A stretch of DNA of 64,000 nucleotides from Prochlorococcus marinus CUG1416 (lineage in GTDB: Bacteria > Cyanobacteriota > Cyanobacteriia > PCC-6307 > Cyanobiaceae): NCBI RefSeq assembly GCF_017695965.1, contig NZ_JAAORM010000002.1, positions 124,001 through 188,000 on the forward strand, in the 5' to 3' direction. A program made the translations under genes and the position numbers. Below, piece after piece: positions 18,790 to 27,463 of the stretch (its first letter is position 1; each line of letters begins with the position of its first letter). The notes under the pieces were generated by a model. It was not told where the DNA came from and made no database searches. It saw nothing but the letters and a program-made list of their open reading frames with translations.

Positions 18790-20259
18790 TTAGAAATTAT
18801 TTAGTGCTTCAGAAAAGCTTTTCCATAATTGATCTTGGTCTTCTAATCCAACTGATACTCTAATTAGGTGCGAAGGTATACCAAAACTTTCAGCCCAATC
18901 CAACTCGTCATAATGAGCTAGTAAAACATAAGGACAAACTAGAGTAAATTTTGTACCTAAACTAGGTCCTTTGGATACTTGTAGAGAATCATAAAATTTC
19001 TTAGCTTTGTTCAATCCTCCATTTAATTCAAATGATAATAAGCAGCCATATCCTCCATCAGAAGTGAGCAAAGAATTAAAATTTGGACAATTTTCAGGAT
19101 GGAAAATATTTTTAATCTCGCTATGGGTCTCTAATCTTTTTTTTAATTCTAAACATGCTTTATTTTGTTCAAAAACTCTTTGATTTACATCTCTACTAAC
19201 TTTCTCTAGATAAACTGTATCTCCATCGGAAAGTGTTGGAAGATTAATCTCGTTTAATGCATTTCTAAATTGATCAATCCATTTGCTTTTTGGATTTAGT
19301 ATGAATGATCCGGCAAGAATATCACCACTACCTGAAAAAATTTTTGTAAGTGAAGTAAAAACTATATCTGCATGTTCTAAGGAATTTATATTTAAATTTG
19401 AACCAATGGTATCGTCAACAATTAAGGGAATATTTAACTTTTTTCCTATTTTTGAAATTTTTTTAATGTTTACACATTTGAGCATTGGATTACTCGGTAG
19501 TTCAATAATTAATGCAGATGGATTTATTCTTTTGATTTCTAATTCAATATCCTCGCAATTTTCTTCTGTAATTAACTTGGCTCCATGAAAGATATTCATT
19601 GGTAATTTAAGTACATCTACATATGGAAAACCAATTTGGAGTGTTGGTTTAGCTGGAAATAATTTATATATGATTTCTAATGATGTATGCAATGCAGACA
19701 TTCCAGATGAAGTTAAGTGAATATCATTAGAGCTAATTTTTGTAGATTTAGAAATTCTATTTTTTATTCTTTGAGAACATTCATTTACGTAAGATTTTGG
19801 AGGGCGATCTTCAAGACCTAGTTCTATAGCAGCAGCCCTTGAAGATATGCCAAGACCAGTATGTTGCCAAAAAGATTTTGCATAAATACTTCCTTTTTTT
19901 TCAGTTATTAAGAGAGCTAAATTATCTCTTTTTTCTATTAATGAGAATTGTTCAGAAGTATTTCTATCAATGTATTTTTTGGCTTTAAAAGCTATGCTTT
20001 CATTCGGATATGGCCAGATACTTTTATTGTTGTAGTAATTTTCCTTTTTTACTTTTTCACATAATCTTTTCACTATGGGGTTTAGCCCGAATCTTGGGTA
20101 AATGGACTTCAATAAATTTATGCATTCTTGATTTTTTTCCTCGTAATTTATTACATCGTTCCAAGTTGGTAATGCTACAGAAACAGCATGAATACTATCA
20201 GGAATAGAATATCCTAACTCTAAATTTTTCCATATAGGGTTTTTAAGTAAATCTCTCAA
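18790..20259 (-). CDS. N-terminally extended cystathionine gamma-synthase family PLP enzyme
   Basis: A 489-aa member of the Cys/Met-metabolism PLP family. Roughly 110 residues with no clear domain precede the family region, which starts near HTGLGISSRAA (133-143). SSGMSALHT (184-192) binds the cofactor phosphate, VDDTIGS (281-287) holds the PLP-contacting Asp, and Lys306 in SLTKIFSGSGD is the Schiff-base lysine. The layout recalls the long fungal-type enzymes more than the usual 380-aa bacterial MetB/MetC. It starts 3 bases after the MetB-like gene, so the two are one operon. It may act as a cystathionine synthase or lyase. Confidence 0.75.
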   Translation of the reverse strand: MRDLLKNPIWKNLELGYSIPDSIHAVSVALPTWNDVINYEEKNQECINLLKSIYPRFGLNPIVKRLCEKVKKENYYNNKSIWPYPNESIAFKAKKYIDRNTSEQFSLIEKRDNLALLITEKKGSIYAKSFWQHTGLGISSRAAAIELGLEDRPPKSYVNECSQRIKNRISKSTKISSNDIHLTSSGMSALHTSLEIIYKLFPAKPTLQIGFPYVDVLKLPMNIFHGAKLITEENCEDIELEIKRINPSALIIELPSNPMLKCVNIKKISKIGKKLNIPLIVDDTIGSNLNINSLEHADIVFTSLTKIFSGSGDILAGSFILNPKSKWIDQFRNALNEINLPTLSDGDTVYLEKVSRDVNQRVFEQNKACLELKKRLETHSEIKNIFHPENCPNFNSLLTSDGGYGCLLSFELNGGLNKAKKFYDSLQVSKGPSLGTKFTLVCPYVLLAHYDELDWAESFGIPSHLIRVSVGLEDQDQLWKSFSEALNNF

Positions 20260-20262
20260 TTT

Positions 20263-21426
20263 TCAGAATTTATTTAAAGCAAATAATATGTCTGAGATTA
20301 AATCTTTTGTTTCTTCACATCCAATCGATAATCTGACAAGAGAATCATCTATGCCTAAAAGATTTTTTGTTTCATCATCAACAGAAGCATGAGTCATTGT
20401 TGCGGGGTGACAAATTAAACTTTCAACTCCTCCAAGGCTCTCTGCTAGAGAGAAATATTTGAGAGATTTGCAAAATTTAAAAGTATCCTCTTTTTTAAGA
20501 TTTAATTTTATGGTGATCATCGAACCTCCAGATCTCATTTGCGATTTTGCTAAATTAAATTGCGGATGTTTTTGATTAAAAGGATAAATTACTTTACTAA
20601 TTATTTTATGATTCTCTAATTCTTCAGAAATTAATTTTGCACTTTGCGTTTGTTGTTCGATTCTTAAAGGAAGAGTTTTTACTCCTCTCGTAATGAGCCA
20701 ACTATCAAAAGGAGATGGTTGAAGCCCTAGAGCTTTTTGAGAGAAAAGCATCTTACTATTCCATACCTCATTATTTGTTAGTACTGCTCCACCAAGTGCA
20801 TCACTATGTCCATTAATGAATTTTGTTGTGCTTACGAGTGATAGTGTTGCTCCAAGGTCTAATGGTTTTTGAATAAGTGCCGTAGAAAAGGTGTTGTCCA
20901 CAACTACTGGGATTTGTAATTTATTTGCTTCATCACAAATCGCCTTAATATCAAGTACCTTCAAAAGTGGATTAGTTGGACTTTCTAGCCATATCAAGGT
21001 TGGCTCGAAGTATGAAATCTTTTCGATATTATTTTCGTTTGTAAAATCTGTGTATAAAACTTCTAGTCCAAATTTCTTGAAAACTTTTTCGAACATCCTC
21101 ACTGTACAACCATAGAGATTTGACTCGCAGAGTATCTTGTCACCTGATTTTAGTGTTGATGATATTGCAGTTACCGCGCTAATTCCAGATCCAAAAACGG
21201 TACAGTATTTAGAATCTTCTATTGATTTAAGGACGCTTTCTAGAATTCTAAAGTTTGGATTGCCTGATCTTGTGTAGTCGAAATTATCTTTATTTCCATG
21301 TTTGAAAGTAGATGTAGAAAAAATAGGAGGCATAACGCATCCAGTTTCTTTTGCAAATGTTTCCCCATGGTGAATAGATAAGGTCTTAAAACCTGGCTTT
21401 TTTATATTATTTTCCTTATTTCCCAT
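20263..21426 (-). CDS. metB: Cystathionine gamma-synthase/lyase
   Basis: Canonical 387-aa trans-sulfuration enzyme. YTRSGNP at 51-57, GSGISAVTA at 79-87, VDNTFST at 176-182, and the PLP lysine Lys202 in STTKFINGHSDALGG are present and correctly spaced. It probably joins cysteine to an activated homoserine to give cystathionine, though synthase and lyase cannot be separated by motif alone. It is followed after 3 bases by a second, longer family member, suggesting the two handle successive or alternative reactions in methionine synthesis. Confidence 0.88.
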   Translation of the reverse strand: MGNKENNIKKPGFKTLSIHHGETFAKETGCVMPPIFSTSTFKHGNKDNFDYTRSGNPNFRILESVLKSIEDSKYCTVFGSGISAVTAISSTLKSGDKILCESNLYGCTVRMFEKVFKKFGLEVLYTDFTNENNIEKISYFEPTLIWLESPTNPLLKVLDIKAICDEANKLQIPVVVDNTFSTALIQKPLDLGATLSLVSTTKFINGHSDALGGAVLTNNEVWNSKMLFSQKALGLQPSPFDSWLITRGVKTLPLRIEQQTQSAKLISEELENHKIISKVIYPFNQKHPQFNLAKSQMRSGGSMITIKLNLKKEDTFKFCKSLKYFSLAESLGGVESLICHPATMTHASVDDETKNLLGIDDSLVRLSIGCEETKDLISDILFALNKF

Positions 21427-21448
21427 TATTTTTAAAAATAAGAATTAA

Positions 21449-21483
21449 ATTAAATCTCTCATTTTTTAAAAGAGAGATTTAAT
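21449..21483 (-). terminator. 12-bp perfect hairpin between rpsD and metB
   Basis: ATTAAATCTCTC and GAGAGATTTAAT form a perfect 12-bp stem around an 11-base A/T loop, 20 bases past the rpsD stop on the minus strand. It is followed by TTAATTC, so the T tract is weak. It likely ends the rpsD transcript or stabilises its 3' end ahead of metB. Confidence 0.55.
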
Positions 21484-21502
21484 AATCCAAAGAAAAGTAG
21501 TA

Positions 21503-22111
21503 TTAAACTTTTCTTGAATAATATTCAACAACTAGTAGTTCGTTTATTTCAAGAGCCACCCACTCTCTATCACATTTCCCATTTATTTTTCCTGTTAATT
21601 TAGCTTTGTCTAACTCAATATGTGGGGGGACATTTGCTAAACCAGGGAATTCTATATTTCCTTCAACAAGTTTTTTACTTGCTTTGTTTTCTTTAATTGA
21701 GATTACATCACCTGATTTGCATTGATAGCCAGCAATGTCAAGAACCTTTCCGTTAACATTTACATGGCCATGATTTACTAATTGTCTTGATCCTGGAATA
21801 GTACCTCCAAAACCTAATCTAAAACAAACATTATCTAGTCTGTTTTCTAAAAGTCTTAGTAGGTTTGTTCCTGTTGATCCTTCTTGAGCTCTAGCTTTTT
21901 TTATATAACGAACGAGCTGTTTTTCAGAAACACCGTAATTGAACCTTAGTTTCTGCTTTTCTTCTAGACGAATAGCATATTCTGATCGCTTGCGACGGGC
22001 TTGGCCGTGCTGACCTGGAGGATTAGACTTCTTTGAAGCTTTCCTAGTGAGACCTGGTAGTTCTCCCAAGCGACGCGTAACCCTTAATCTTGGGCCGCGG
22101 TATCTTGACAT
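21503..22111 (-). CDS. rpsD: 30S ribosomal protein S4
   Basis: Primary 16S rRNA-binding protein that nucleates the 30S body; also a possible translational autoregulator. The 202 aa have the S4 N-terminal region ([20 protein letters not shown]), the PPGQHG-like [12 protein letters not shown] near 31-42, and an S4 RNA-binding domain (about 90-150) with [12 protein letters not shown] and [11 protein letters not shown]. It is solitary, as in other cyanobacteria, with a divergent yidD about 95 bases away. Confidence 0.98.
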   Translation of the reverse strand: MSRYRGPRLRVTRRLGELPGLTRKASKKSNPPGQHGQARRKRSEYAIRLEEKQKLRFNYGVSEKQLVRYIKKARAQEGSTGTNLLRLLENRLDNVCFRLGFGGTIPGSRQLVNHGHVNVNGKVLDIAGYQCKSGDVISIKENKASKKLVEGNIEFPGLANVPPHIELDKAKLTGKINGKCDREWVALEINELLVVEYYSRKV

Positions 22112-22206
22112 AATTTTAAATTAAATAGAAATTTGCAATAAATTGGATAATTGATGAAATTCAACTAAACTAAATTACTACTGAAGTATTATTTTACATC
22201 ATTAAA

Positions 22207-22443
22207 GTGTTCAAAACTATTAATAAATCAATTAGATACTTACTTCTTTTGATGATTTCTTTTTATCAAAAGTGGTTTTCTCCTTTTTTCGGACCAAGAT
22301 GTAGATTTATTCCAAGTTGCAGTTCTTATGGATATGAGGCTATTACTAGACATGGCCCTTGGAAGGGTGGATGGTTGACTTTAAGAAGATTAAGTAAATG
22401 TCATCCTCTAACTCCATGCGGATGCGACCCTGTGCCTGATTAA
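22207..22443 (+). CDS. yidD: Membrane protein insertion efficiency factor YidD
   Basis: Small, inner-membrane-associated protein that assists YidC-dependent insertion. The 78 aa include an N-terminal amphipathic helix (about 8-25) and the family signature PRCRFIPSCSSYGYEAI (30-46), with HGPWKGGWL and CHPLTPCGCDPVPD closing the protein. The start is GTG. The DUF836 glutaredoxin-like gene starts 4 bases after the stop, and murE follows, suggesting a three-gene operon. Confidence 0.95.
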   Translation: MFKTINKSIRYLLLLMISFYQKWFSPFFGPRCRFIPSCSSYGYEAITRHGPWKGGWLTLRRLSKCHPLTPCGCDPVPD

Positions 22444-22447
22444 ATGA

Positions 22448-22750
22448 ATGAAAATATTTATTTTTGTTAGGCAGGGATGTTGCCTTTGTGATTCATTAAA
22501 AAACAAACTGGCAAAAATAAATCTTAATGAGCTATTCCCTAATCTTGAGGAGCTTAAAGAAATTGATATTGATAGGTTTGATCTATATCAAGATAAATAT
22601 AAAAAATATGATTATGAAGTACCTGTTATTGCTGTTGAAGGGATTAGGTCCAAGGAAATTATAGAATTGCCTCGTATTTCTCCAAGATTAAAAGATGATC
22701 AATTAAAGAATTGGTTTCAAAAAAATATTAATACCATTCTGAAGAAATAA
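22448..22750 (+). CDS. Glutaredoxin-like protein (DUF836)
   Basis: A 100-aa thioredoxin-fold protein. FVRQGCCLCDSLKNKL at 6-21 holds a CxxC redox pair (Cys11, Cys14), and DYEVPVIAVEG at about 54-65 supplies the cis-proline loop. The length and motif fit the DUF836/glutaredoxin 2-like family. No signal sequence is present, so it is cytoplasmic. The target protein is unknown. It sits between yidD (4 bases) and murE (9 bases). Confidence 0.85.
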   Translation: MKIFIFVRQGCCLCDSLKNKLAKINLNELFPNLEELKEIDIDRFDLYQDKYKKYDYEVPVIAVEGIRSKEIIELPRISPRLKDDQLKNWFQKNINTILKK

Positions 22751-22759
22751 TTTTTTTAT

Positions 22760-24295
22760 ATGAGATCTATAAAATTACATAAACTTTTAGATTTGGTAGG
22801 AATTATTCCTTCATTAGATTTAATCGATCATGAAATCAATAATATTTCCTTTAACTCTAAAGAAGTACAAAAAGGAACTTTGTTTTTAGGTATGCCTGGT
22901 TTAAGTGTTGATGGAGGAAGATATTGTATTGAGGCAATTGAAAATGGTGCAGAGGCCGCCATTATTGGGTCTGCTGCAAAAGAGAAAATTGGATCTATTG
23001 ATCGAGAAAGGATTTTGGTTATAGAGGATAATTTAGATTATATTTTTGGTCAAATAGTCGCTGAGTTTTGGAATAGGCCCTCAAGGAAACTTAAACTTAT
23101 TGGTGTTACTGGTACAAATGGAAAAACTACAATTACTTTTTTATTGGAATATCTTTTAAAAAAATTAGGGAAAAAGACTGCATTATTTGGGACCTTGCTC
23201 AATAGATGGCCTGGCTTCTCAGAAGCGGCTTCTCATACAACTGATTTCGCCGATAAACTTCAAAAGAAATTAAATGCTGCTGTTGAGGTTGAATCTGAAT
23301 TCGCGATATTAGAGGTAAGTTCTCATTCTATTGCTCAAAACAGGATATCAGGATGCGAATTCGAGGCGGCTATTTTTACTAATTTAACTCAAGATCATCT
23401 TGATTATCACTCAGATATGGAATCATATTTTCAAACAAAAAGAAAATTATTTTTCCCACCTTACTTAAAAGAAAACGATGGAATTTGTGTATTAAATCAT
23501 GATGACCATTGGATATCTAAATTATCATCTGATCTTGAAAAAAGATCTTCATTAGTTTCTACAAAGATTACTGAAAGTGCATTTGAAAATGATGATTTTT
23601 TTTTCGTAACAGATAAAAAATTTACTGAAAGTGGTTCCACCTGTATTTTTCATACACCGAGGGAAAAAATTCAACTTTTTGTTCCACTTCTTGGTGAATT
23701 TAATTTAATGAATGCGATTCAAGCAATAACAATTTTGTATAAACTTAATTTTTCTTTAAAAGATCTATCAAAGTTAATACAATCTTTCCCTGGTGCTCCT
23801 GGGAGAATGGAGAAAATACAAATTGATAATGACATCGTTTTAAGATCACTCCCAACAGTAATTGTTGATTATGCCCACACTCCTGATGGATTAAAAAAAG
23901 TTTTGCAATCAATTAAAAAACTTTGTGAGGGAAAAATTATAACTGTTTTTGGCTGTGGCGGAGATCGAGACCGTAGTAAAAGGCCTTTGATGGGATCAAT
24001 AGCTGAAGAGTTTTCTGATCAACTTTTTATAACTTCAGATAATCCAAGATCAGAAGAACCCCAAAAGATAGTAAATGATATTTTGATGGGTATAAAAAAA
24101 AGAGAAAAAATAAAAATTGAGATTGATAGATTTAAAGCAATAAATGAATCTATTAAATTTGCTAATAAAGAAGATATTGTTTTAATTGCAGGAAAAGGAC
24201 ATGAAGACTACCAAATTCTCAATAATAAAGTTATTAATTTTGATGATAGAAAAATAGCTTATAAATTATTAAAAGAAAAAAATAAATCTCAATAA
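22760..24295 (+). CDS. murE: UDP-MurNAc-L-Ala-D-Glu:meso-diaminopimelate ligase
   Basis: Adds meso-diaminopimelate to the peptidoglycan precursor. The 511 aa show the ATP-binding loop GTNGKTT at 118-124, the Mur central motif HTTDFADKL near 155, DHLDYHSDMESYFQTK near 210, and the meso-DAP specificity motif DNPRSEEP near 420. The C-terminal domain has GKGHEDYQ. The DNPR motif separates it from lysine-adding MurE. It lies 9 bases after the glutaredoxin-like gene. Confidence 0.97.
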   Translation: MRSIKLHKLLDLVGIIPSLDLIDHEINNISFNSKEVQKGTLFLGMPGLSVDGGRYCIEAIENGAEAAIIGSAAKEKIGSIDRERILVIEDNLDYIFGQIVAEFWNRPSRKLKLIGVTGTNGKTTITFLLEYLLKKLGKKTALFGTLLNRWPGFSEAASHTTDFADKLQKKLNAAVEVESEFAILEVSSHSIAQNRISGCEFEAAIFTNLTQDHLDYHSDMESYFQTKRKLFFPPYLKENDGICVLNHDDHWISKLSSDLEKRSSLVSTKITESAFENDDFFFVTDKKFTESGSTCIFHTPREKIQLFVPLLGEFNLMNAIQAITILYKLNFSLKDLSKLIQSFPGAPGRMEKIQIDNDIVLRSLPTVIVDYAHTPDGLKKVLQSIKKLCEGKIITVFGCGGDRDRSKRPLMGSIAEEFSDQLFITSDNPRSEEPQKIVNDILMGIKKREKIKIEIDRFKAINESIKFANKEDIVLIAGKGHEDYQILNNKVINFDDRKIAYKLLKEKNKSQ

Positions 24296-24376
24296 AATTT
24301 CTTAATTAAATAAGAAAGATCTTTACGCAAATCACAAGAGAAGTTTCTTAGAATCAATGAAGTTTTTTTAAACAAA

Positions 24377-25081
24377 ATGAAAGGCTTAGCCTTAGTTGTA
24401 GGCTCAGGTGGAATTGGAACACAACTAGCTAAAGATCTGAATGATGGTGAAAAAGATTTAGATGTTGTTTTGTGTGGAAGAAAAAGTGAATTTAATTCCT
24501 TTTGGGAATTAGATATAGAGGATTCTCAATCCCTTTTGCAGTTGAAAAATAAAATATCAAATCATCCTTCAAAATTAAGGCTAGTTGTTAATGCTACAGG
24601 TAGACTTCATAGTGATTCTCTTCAACCAGAAAAAAGATTACAACATCTTGATAAAAAAAATATGATGGAAAGTTTTTCAATAAATGCCTTTTCTCCTATT
24701 TTATTAGCTAAAGCGATTGAAGAATTTATACCAAAAGATTTTGATTTTAATTTTGCAAGTATAAGTGCAAGAGTGGGTAGCATTGGAGATAATCAAACTG
24801 GAGGCTGGTATTCATATAGAGCTGCAAAATCTGCGCAAAATCAGTTTTTTAAATCTTTAAGTATTGAATGGGCTAGACGTTTCCCAAAGGCTACTATCAC
24901 ATTGCTTCATCCAGGAACAGTAGATACTGATTTATCTAGACCTTTTCATAAATTTGTTCCAGAACATAAATTATTTAGTAAAGAAAAATCCTCCCAATTC
25001 TTGATCAATATTATTAAAAATCAAACTCCAGAATCTACAGGAAAATTTATTGCATGGGATAAATCGGAGATACCTTGGTAA
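24377..25081 (+). CDS. Short-chain dehydrogenase/reductase
   Basis: A 234-aa classical-type SDR. The dinucleotide motif is VVGSGGIG (7-14), NATG at 72-75 matches the conserved NAG, Ser128 or Ser130 lies in the FASIS strand, and the catalytic pair is Tyr147-x3-Lys151 (YRAAK). HPGTVDTDLSRPF near 178 is typical of the CsgA-like branch. The substrate is unknown. The gene is monocistronic by spacing (81 bases from murE) and converges with the minus-strand lyase. Confidence 0.85.
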   Translation: MKGLALVVGSGGIGTQLAKDLNDGEKDLDVVLCGRKSEFNSFWELDIEDSQSLLQLKNKISNHPSKLRLVVNATGRLHSDSLQPEKRLQHLDKKNMMESFSINAFSPILLAKAIEEFIPKDFDFNFASISARVGSIGDNQTGGWYSYRAAKSAQNQFFKSLSIEWARRFPKATITLLHPGTVDTDLSRPFHKFVPEHKLFSKEKSSQFLINIIKNQTPESTGKFIAWDKSEIPW

Positions 25082-25110
25082 ACTAAATTTTTATTTATAT
25101 TAATAGATCT

Positions 25111-26286
25111 TTAAGTCAAGATTTTTTTTATTTCTTTAGCAAGTAAATCAATCTCAGCTTCTGTAGTCATTTGATGTACGCATGCTCTAAACCATTTTGG
25201 ATCTTCTAAAACTCTAATCCAAATTTTCTTTTCTCCAAGTTTCTTTACAAATTCATCCTTATCTTTAATATTTTGAATATTAAAACTAAGAATCCCATTT
25301 AAATATTTTTTTTCTAAAACTAATTCAACACCCTTTAATTGATTTAATTCATCCCAAAGTTTCCCACTTAATTTTCTGATATTTTTGTTTTTTTCTTTTT
25401 CATTGCAGTCTTTATCCAAAAGATCTAAAGAATTCCGGAGCCCAGCAAGTAAAGGAATACAAGAGGTAGCTATTTCAAATTTCCTTGCATCATCATGAAA
25501 AAGATTATCTGAAGGTTCATAAATCCCTTGTTCTTTTTTTAATGACTTCCAACCAATTATTGTTGGATCTGTTTCATGAATAAATCTATCTGAGACATAG
25601 ATAGCTCCAAGTCCTTCTGGACCACATGCCCATTTATGAGAAGTTATTGAATATAAATCCGAATAAAAAACTTGTTCTTCAATTTTTATATGACCAAAGG
25701 TTTGAGCACCATCAACAAGTAGATAAGAATTTTCTCGATTATTTTTTAATTCGATAGAAATTTCTTTTAAAGGAATTTTATATCCAAAGTTCCACAATAT
25801 ATGAGAAATAATTAGGAGCTTAGTTTTACTAGTTAGATTTTTTGAAATCTCTAAAAGTATACTTTCGTCGTTGAGATTTTTGATTTTTTGGATTGGCAAA
25901 ATTTTGAATATTAATTTATTTCTTCTACAAAATTCTCGACTTGCAGCTACTACCCCAGGATGTTCGCAGTCACTTATTAACAATTCTTCTCCCTCTTCTA
26001 CTTTTATACCCCAAAAAGGCAAAATCATACCAGAAGAGATATTCTCGGTTAAAGCTACATTTTTTGAATTAACACCTAATTTTTGCGCAATAATTCTTTT
26101 CGTAGTCAATATTTCTTTATAGATAAAAGGCCACATATCATTTGTAAATGGTCCTAAATCTTGAATTATTTCCCAAGTTTTAACTATTGCTTCTAGCGAA
26201 GATTTTGGTAAAGGTCCTTGACCTCCATAGTTGAAATAATATTTATTTCTTAATGCTGGAATTTGACCTCTTAGATTATTTCTCAT
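25111..26286 (-). CDS. Class V aminotransferase-fold enzyme, probable L-cysteine/cystine C-S lyase
   Basis: A 391-aa fold-type I PLP protein related to NifS/SufS. YYFNYGGQGPLP at 16-27 is characteristic of the cyanobacterial C-DES cystine lyase branch, in which cystine is cleaved to release persulfide. His109, Asp192 in LLVDGAQ, and the PLP lysine Lys218 in TSHKWACGPEG are present. No SufS-type active-site Cys loop is evident near residue 350, where WFRACVHQMTTE is found. I favour the lyase over a desulfurase by similarity only. Confidence 0.75.
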   Translation of the reverse strand: MRNNLRGQIPALRNKYYFNYGGQGPLPKSSLEAIVKTWEIIQDLGPFTNDMWPFIYKEILTTKRIIAQKLGVNSKNVALTENISSGMILPFWGIKVEEGEELLISDCEHPGVVAASREFCRRNKLIFKILPIQKIKNLNDESILLEISKNLTSKTKLLIISHILWNFGYKIPLKEISIELKNNRENSYLLVDGAQTFGHIKIEEQVFYSDLYSITSHKWACGPEGLGAIYVSDRFIHETDPTIIGWKSLKKEQGIYEPSDNLFHDDARKFEIATSCIPLLAGLRNSLDLLDKDCNEKEKNKNIRKLSGKLWDELNQLKGVELVLEKKYLNGILSFNIQNIKDKDEFVKKLGEKKIWIRVLEDPKWFRACVHQMTTEAEIDLLAKEIKKILT

Positions 26287-26317
26287 GGAAAATTTAAATT
26301 AGTTAACTCTTGATTTT

Positions 26318-27112
26318 TTAAATATTTCCTAATAAAGTTACTGATCTAAATTCAATATCTTCAATAACTTTCCAAGGTTCTTCACTTCTTTCTGCAAATT
26401 CTAAATTTTTAAAACCTAATTCTTTAAAATCATTTATAAATTCAGGTTCATACCATGCTCCACTAATGCATCCTGTCCATAGATCATGATCATTTTGCAA
26501 TCTTAAAGGGACTTTTTTGTTGGATACAATATCGCTAATTGCAATTCTTCCATTATCTTTTAAAACTCTTTTTATATTTCTTAGAAGGTTATTTCTAGAT
26601 TCAGGACTTACCAAATTTAAAACACAATTACTTAAAATGATATCTATTGATTTGTCGGCGATTAATGGATTTGAATCTTTATCTAATTCATCGAGTTTTT
26701 CAATTAATCCTTCTAGAAATTCTGTATTGTTGAAACCTATCTTCTCTGTAAATTCGTTAGATGCTGATCTAGATAAAGAAAGCATGTCAGCATTTTGATC
26801 AACTCCGATAACTTTTCCTTCTTTCCCAACAATTTGGGCACAAATAAAAGCATTTTTGCCGCTACCACTTCCGAGATCTAAGACAATATCATTTTTTTGT
26901 ACATATTTTGTTGGATCACCACATCCGTAGTCTCTTTCTATAACTTCTTGAGGTATTGCTTCAAGTAAAACGGGATTAAATCCAACTGGTGTACAAAGAC
27001 AACTCTCTTTTTCTAATGCGGCTGATCCATATCTTTCTTGAATTGCATCTTTATGATCGAATTCATTAGGTTCTTTATTCGATGGATTTGTATTACAGCA
27101 ATTTTCGGACAT
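26318..27112 (-). CDS. arsM: Arsenite S-adenosylmethionine methyltransferase
   Basis: Methylates As(III) with SAM. I use the internal ATG (MSENCC), giving 264 aa; the longer start at 27145 adds 11 residues that look unrelated and would overlap the hairpin that ends the DUF4278 transcript. The SAM loop is LDLGSGSGKNAF (79-89). All three As(III)-binding cysteines of the family are visible in context: Cys64 in DYGCGDP, Cys163 in SNCVLNL, and Cys215 in TGCISGAW. Extra Cys occur at 5-6 and 38/40. No other arsenic gene is adjacent. Confidence 0.87.
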   Translation of the reverse strand: MSENCCNTNPSNKEPNEFDHKDAIQERYGSAALEKESCLCTPVGFNPVLLEAIPQEVIERDYGCGDPTKYVQKNDIVLDLGSGSGKNAFICAQIVGKEGKVIGVDQNADMLSLSRSASNEFTEKIGFNNTEFLEGLIEKLDELDKDSNPLIADKSIDIILSNCVLNLVSPESRNNLLRNIKRVLKDNGRIAISDIVSNKKVPLRLQNDHDLWTGCISGAWYEPEFINDFKELGFKNLEFAERSEEPWKVIEDIEFRSVTLLGNI

Positions 27113-27145
27113 ATATTTAAAGGGCTCTCGATAAAATATAGCCAA

Positions 27146-27174
27146 AAAAAAAGCCCCTGAATAAGAGGCTTCTA
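27146..27174 (-). terminator. Rho-independent terminator of the DUF4278 gene
   Basis: On the minus strand AAGCCTCT, TATTC, AGGGGCTT forms an 8-bp stem with one mismatch, followed by nine T. It sits 17 bases after the stop of the DUF4278 gene and overlaps the upstream flank of arsM, so arsM needs its own promoter or readthrough. Confidence 0.85.
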
Positions 27175-27189
27175 ATTTGTTAAATTAAA

Positions 27190-27363
27190 TTATTTAGTGT
27201 AATTTACACCTCTGTAATTTAATTCTGCTTTTTCATTACTTGAAGAAGCGTCATCCATTCTGTTGGTGTATACGTTTCTTCTGTAGGTAAGTTCAACAAT
27301 TTGCTTTTTAGAAGCTTCTTTGTTTTGAACGTAGTTTTTACCTCTGTAAGTTAAAGTAGTCAT
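27190..27363 (-). CDS. DUF4278 protein with three YRG-type repeats
   Basis: A 57-aa protein from the ATG at 27363. It carries two clear LxYRGxxY motifs (LTYRGKNY near 4-11 and LNYRGVNY at the C-terminus) and a third, altered copy (LTYRRNVY at about 25-32). This pattern is the DUF4278 family of cyanobacteria, of unknown function. Starts at 27387 (MAVLSHRN) or 27399 would add 8 or 12 residues from the GC-rich leader; the repeat structure favours the shorter form. A strong terminator follows and a promoter lies about 100 bases upstream, so it is monocistronic. Confidence 0.75.
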   Translation of the reverse strand: MTTLTYRGKNYVQNKEASKKQIVELTYRRNVYTNRMDDASSSNEKAELNYRGVNYTK

Positions 27364-27457
27364 GTTTCGATGTGACAACACGGCCATCCCCCGTTCCATG
27401 GTATGACTCGAACTGCGCTCTCAAGAGAGAGTGAACGAAAAAGTAGCAATTGCTACC
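27364..27457 (-). promoter_or_regulatory. GC-rich structured 5' leader of the DUF4278 gene
   Basis: About 94 bases between the predicted transcription start and the ATG at 27363, markedly richer in G and C than the flanks. It begins with a 14-base palindrome GTAGCAATTGCTAC (27443-27456) that folds as a 5-bp hairpin and is followed by five T, then CTCTC/GAGAG (27418-27429), then a GGAACGGGGGATGG run holding two more in-frame ATGs. It could be an attenuator, a regulated leader or an upstream small RNA. Confidence 0.5.
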
Positions 27458-27463
27458 AAAATT

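Noticed and set aside
19283-19588. 101-codon frame antisense to the long PLP enzyme
   Set aside because: The antisense gene keeps catalytic motifs; this frame is a shadow.
27190-27399. Small gene considered as a high-light-inducible (Hli) protein
   Set aside because: It lacks the chlorophyll-binding ExxNGRxAMxG motif and any membrane helix; the LxYRGxxY repeats fit DUF4278.
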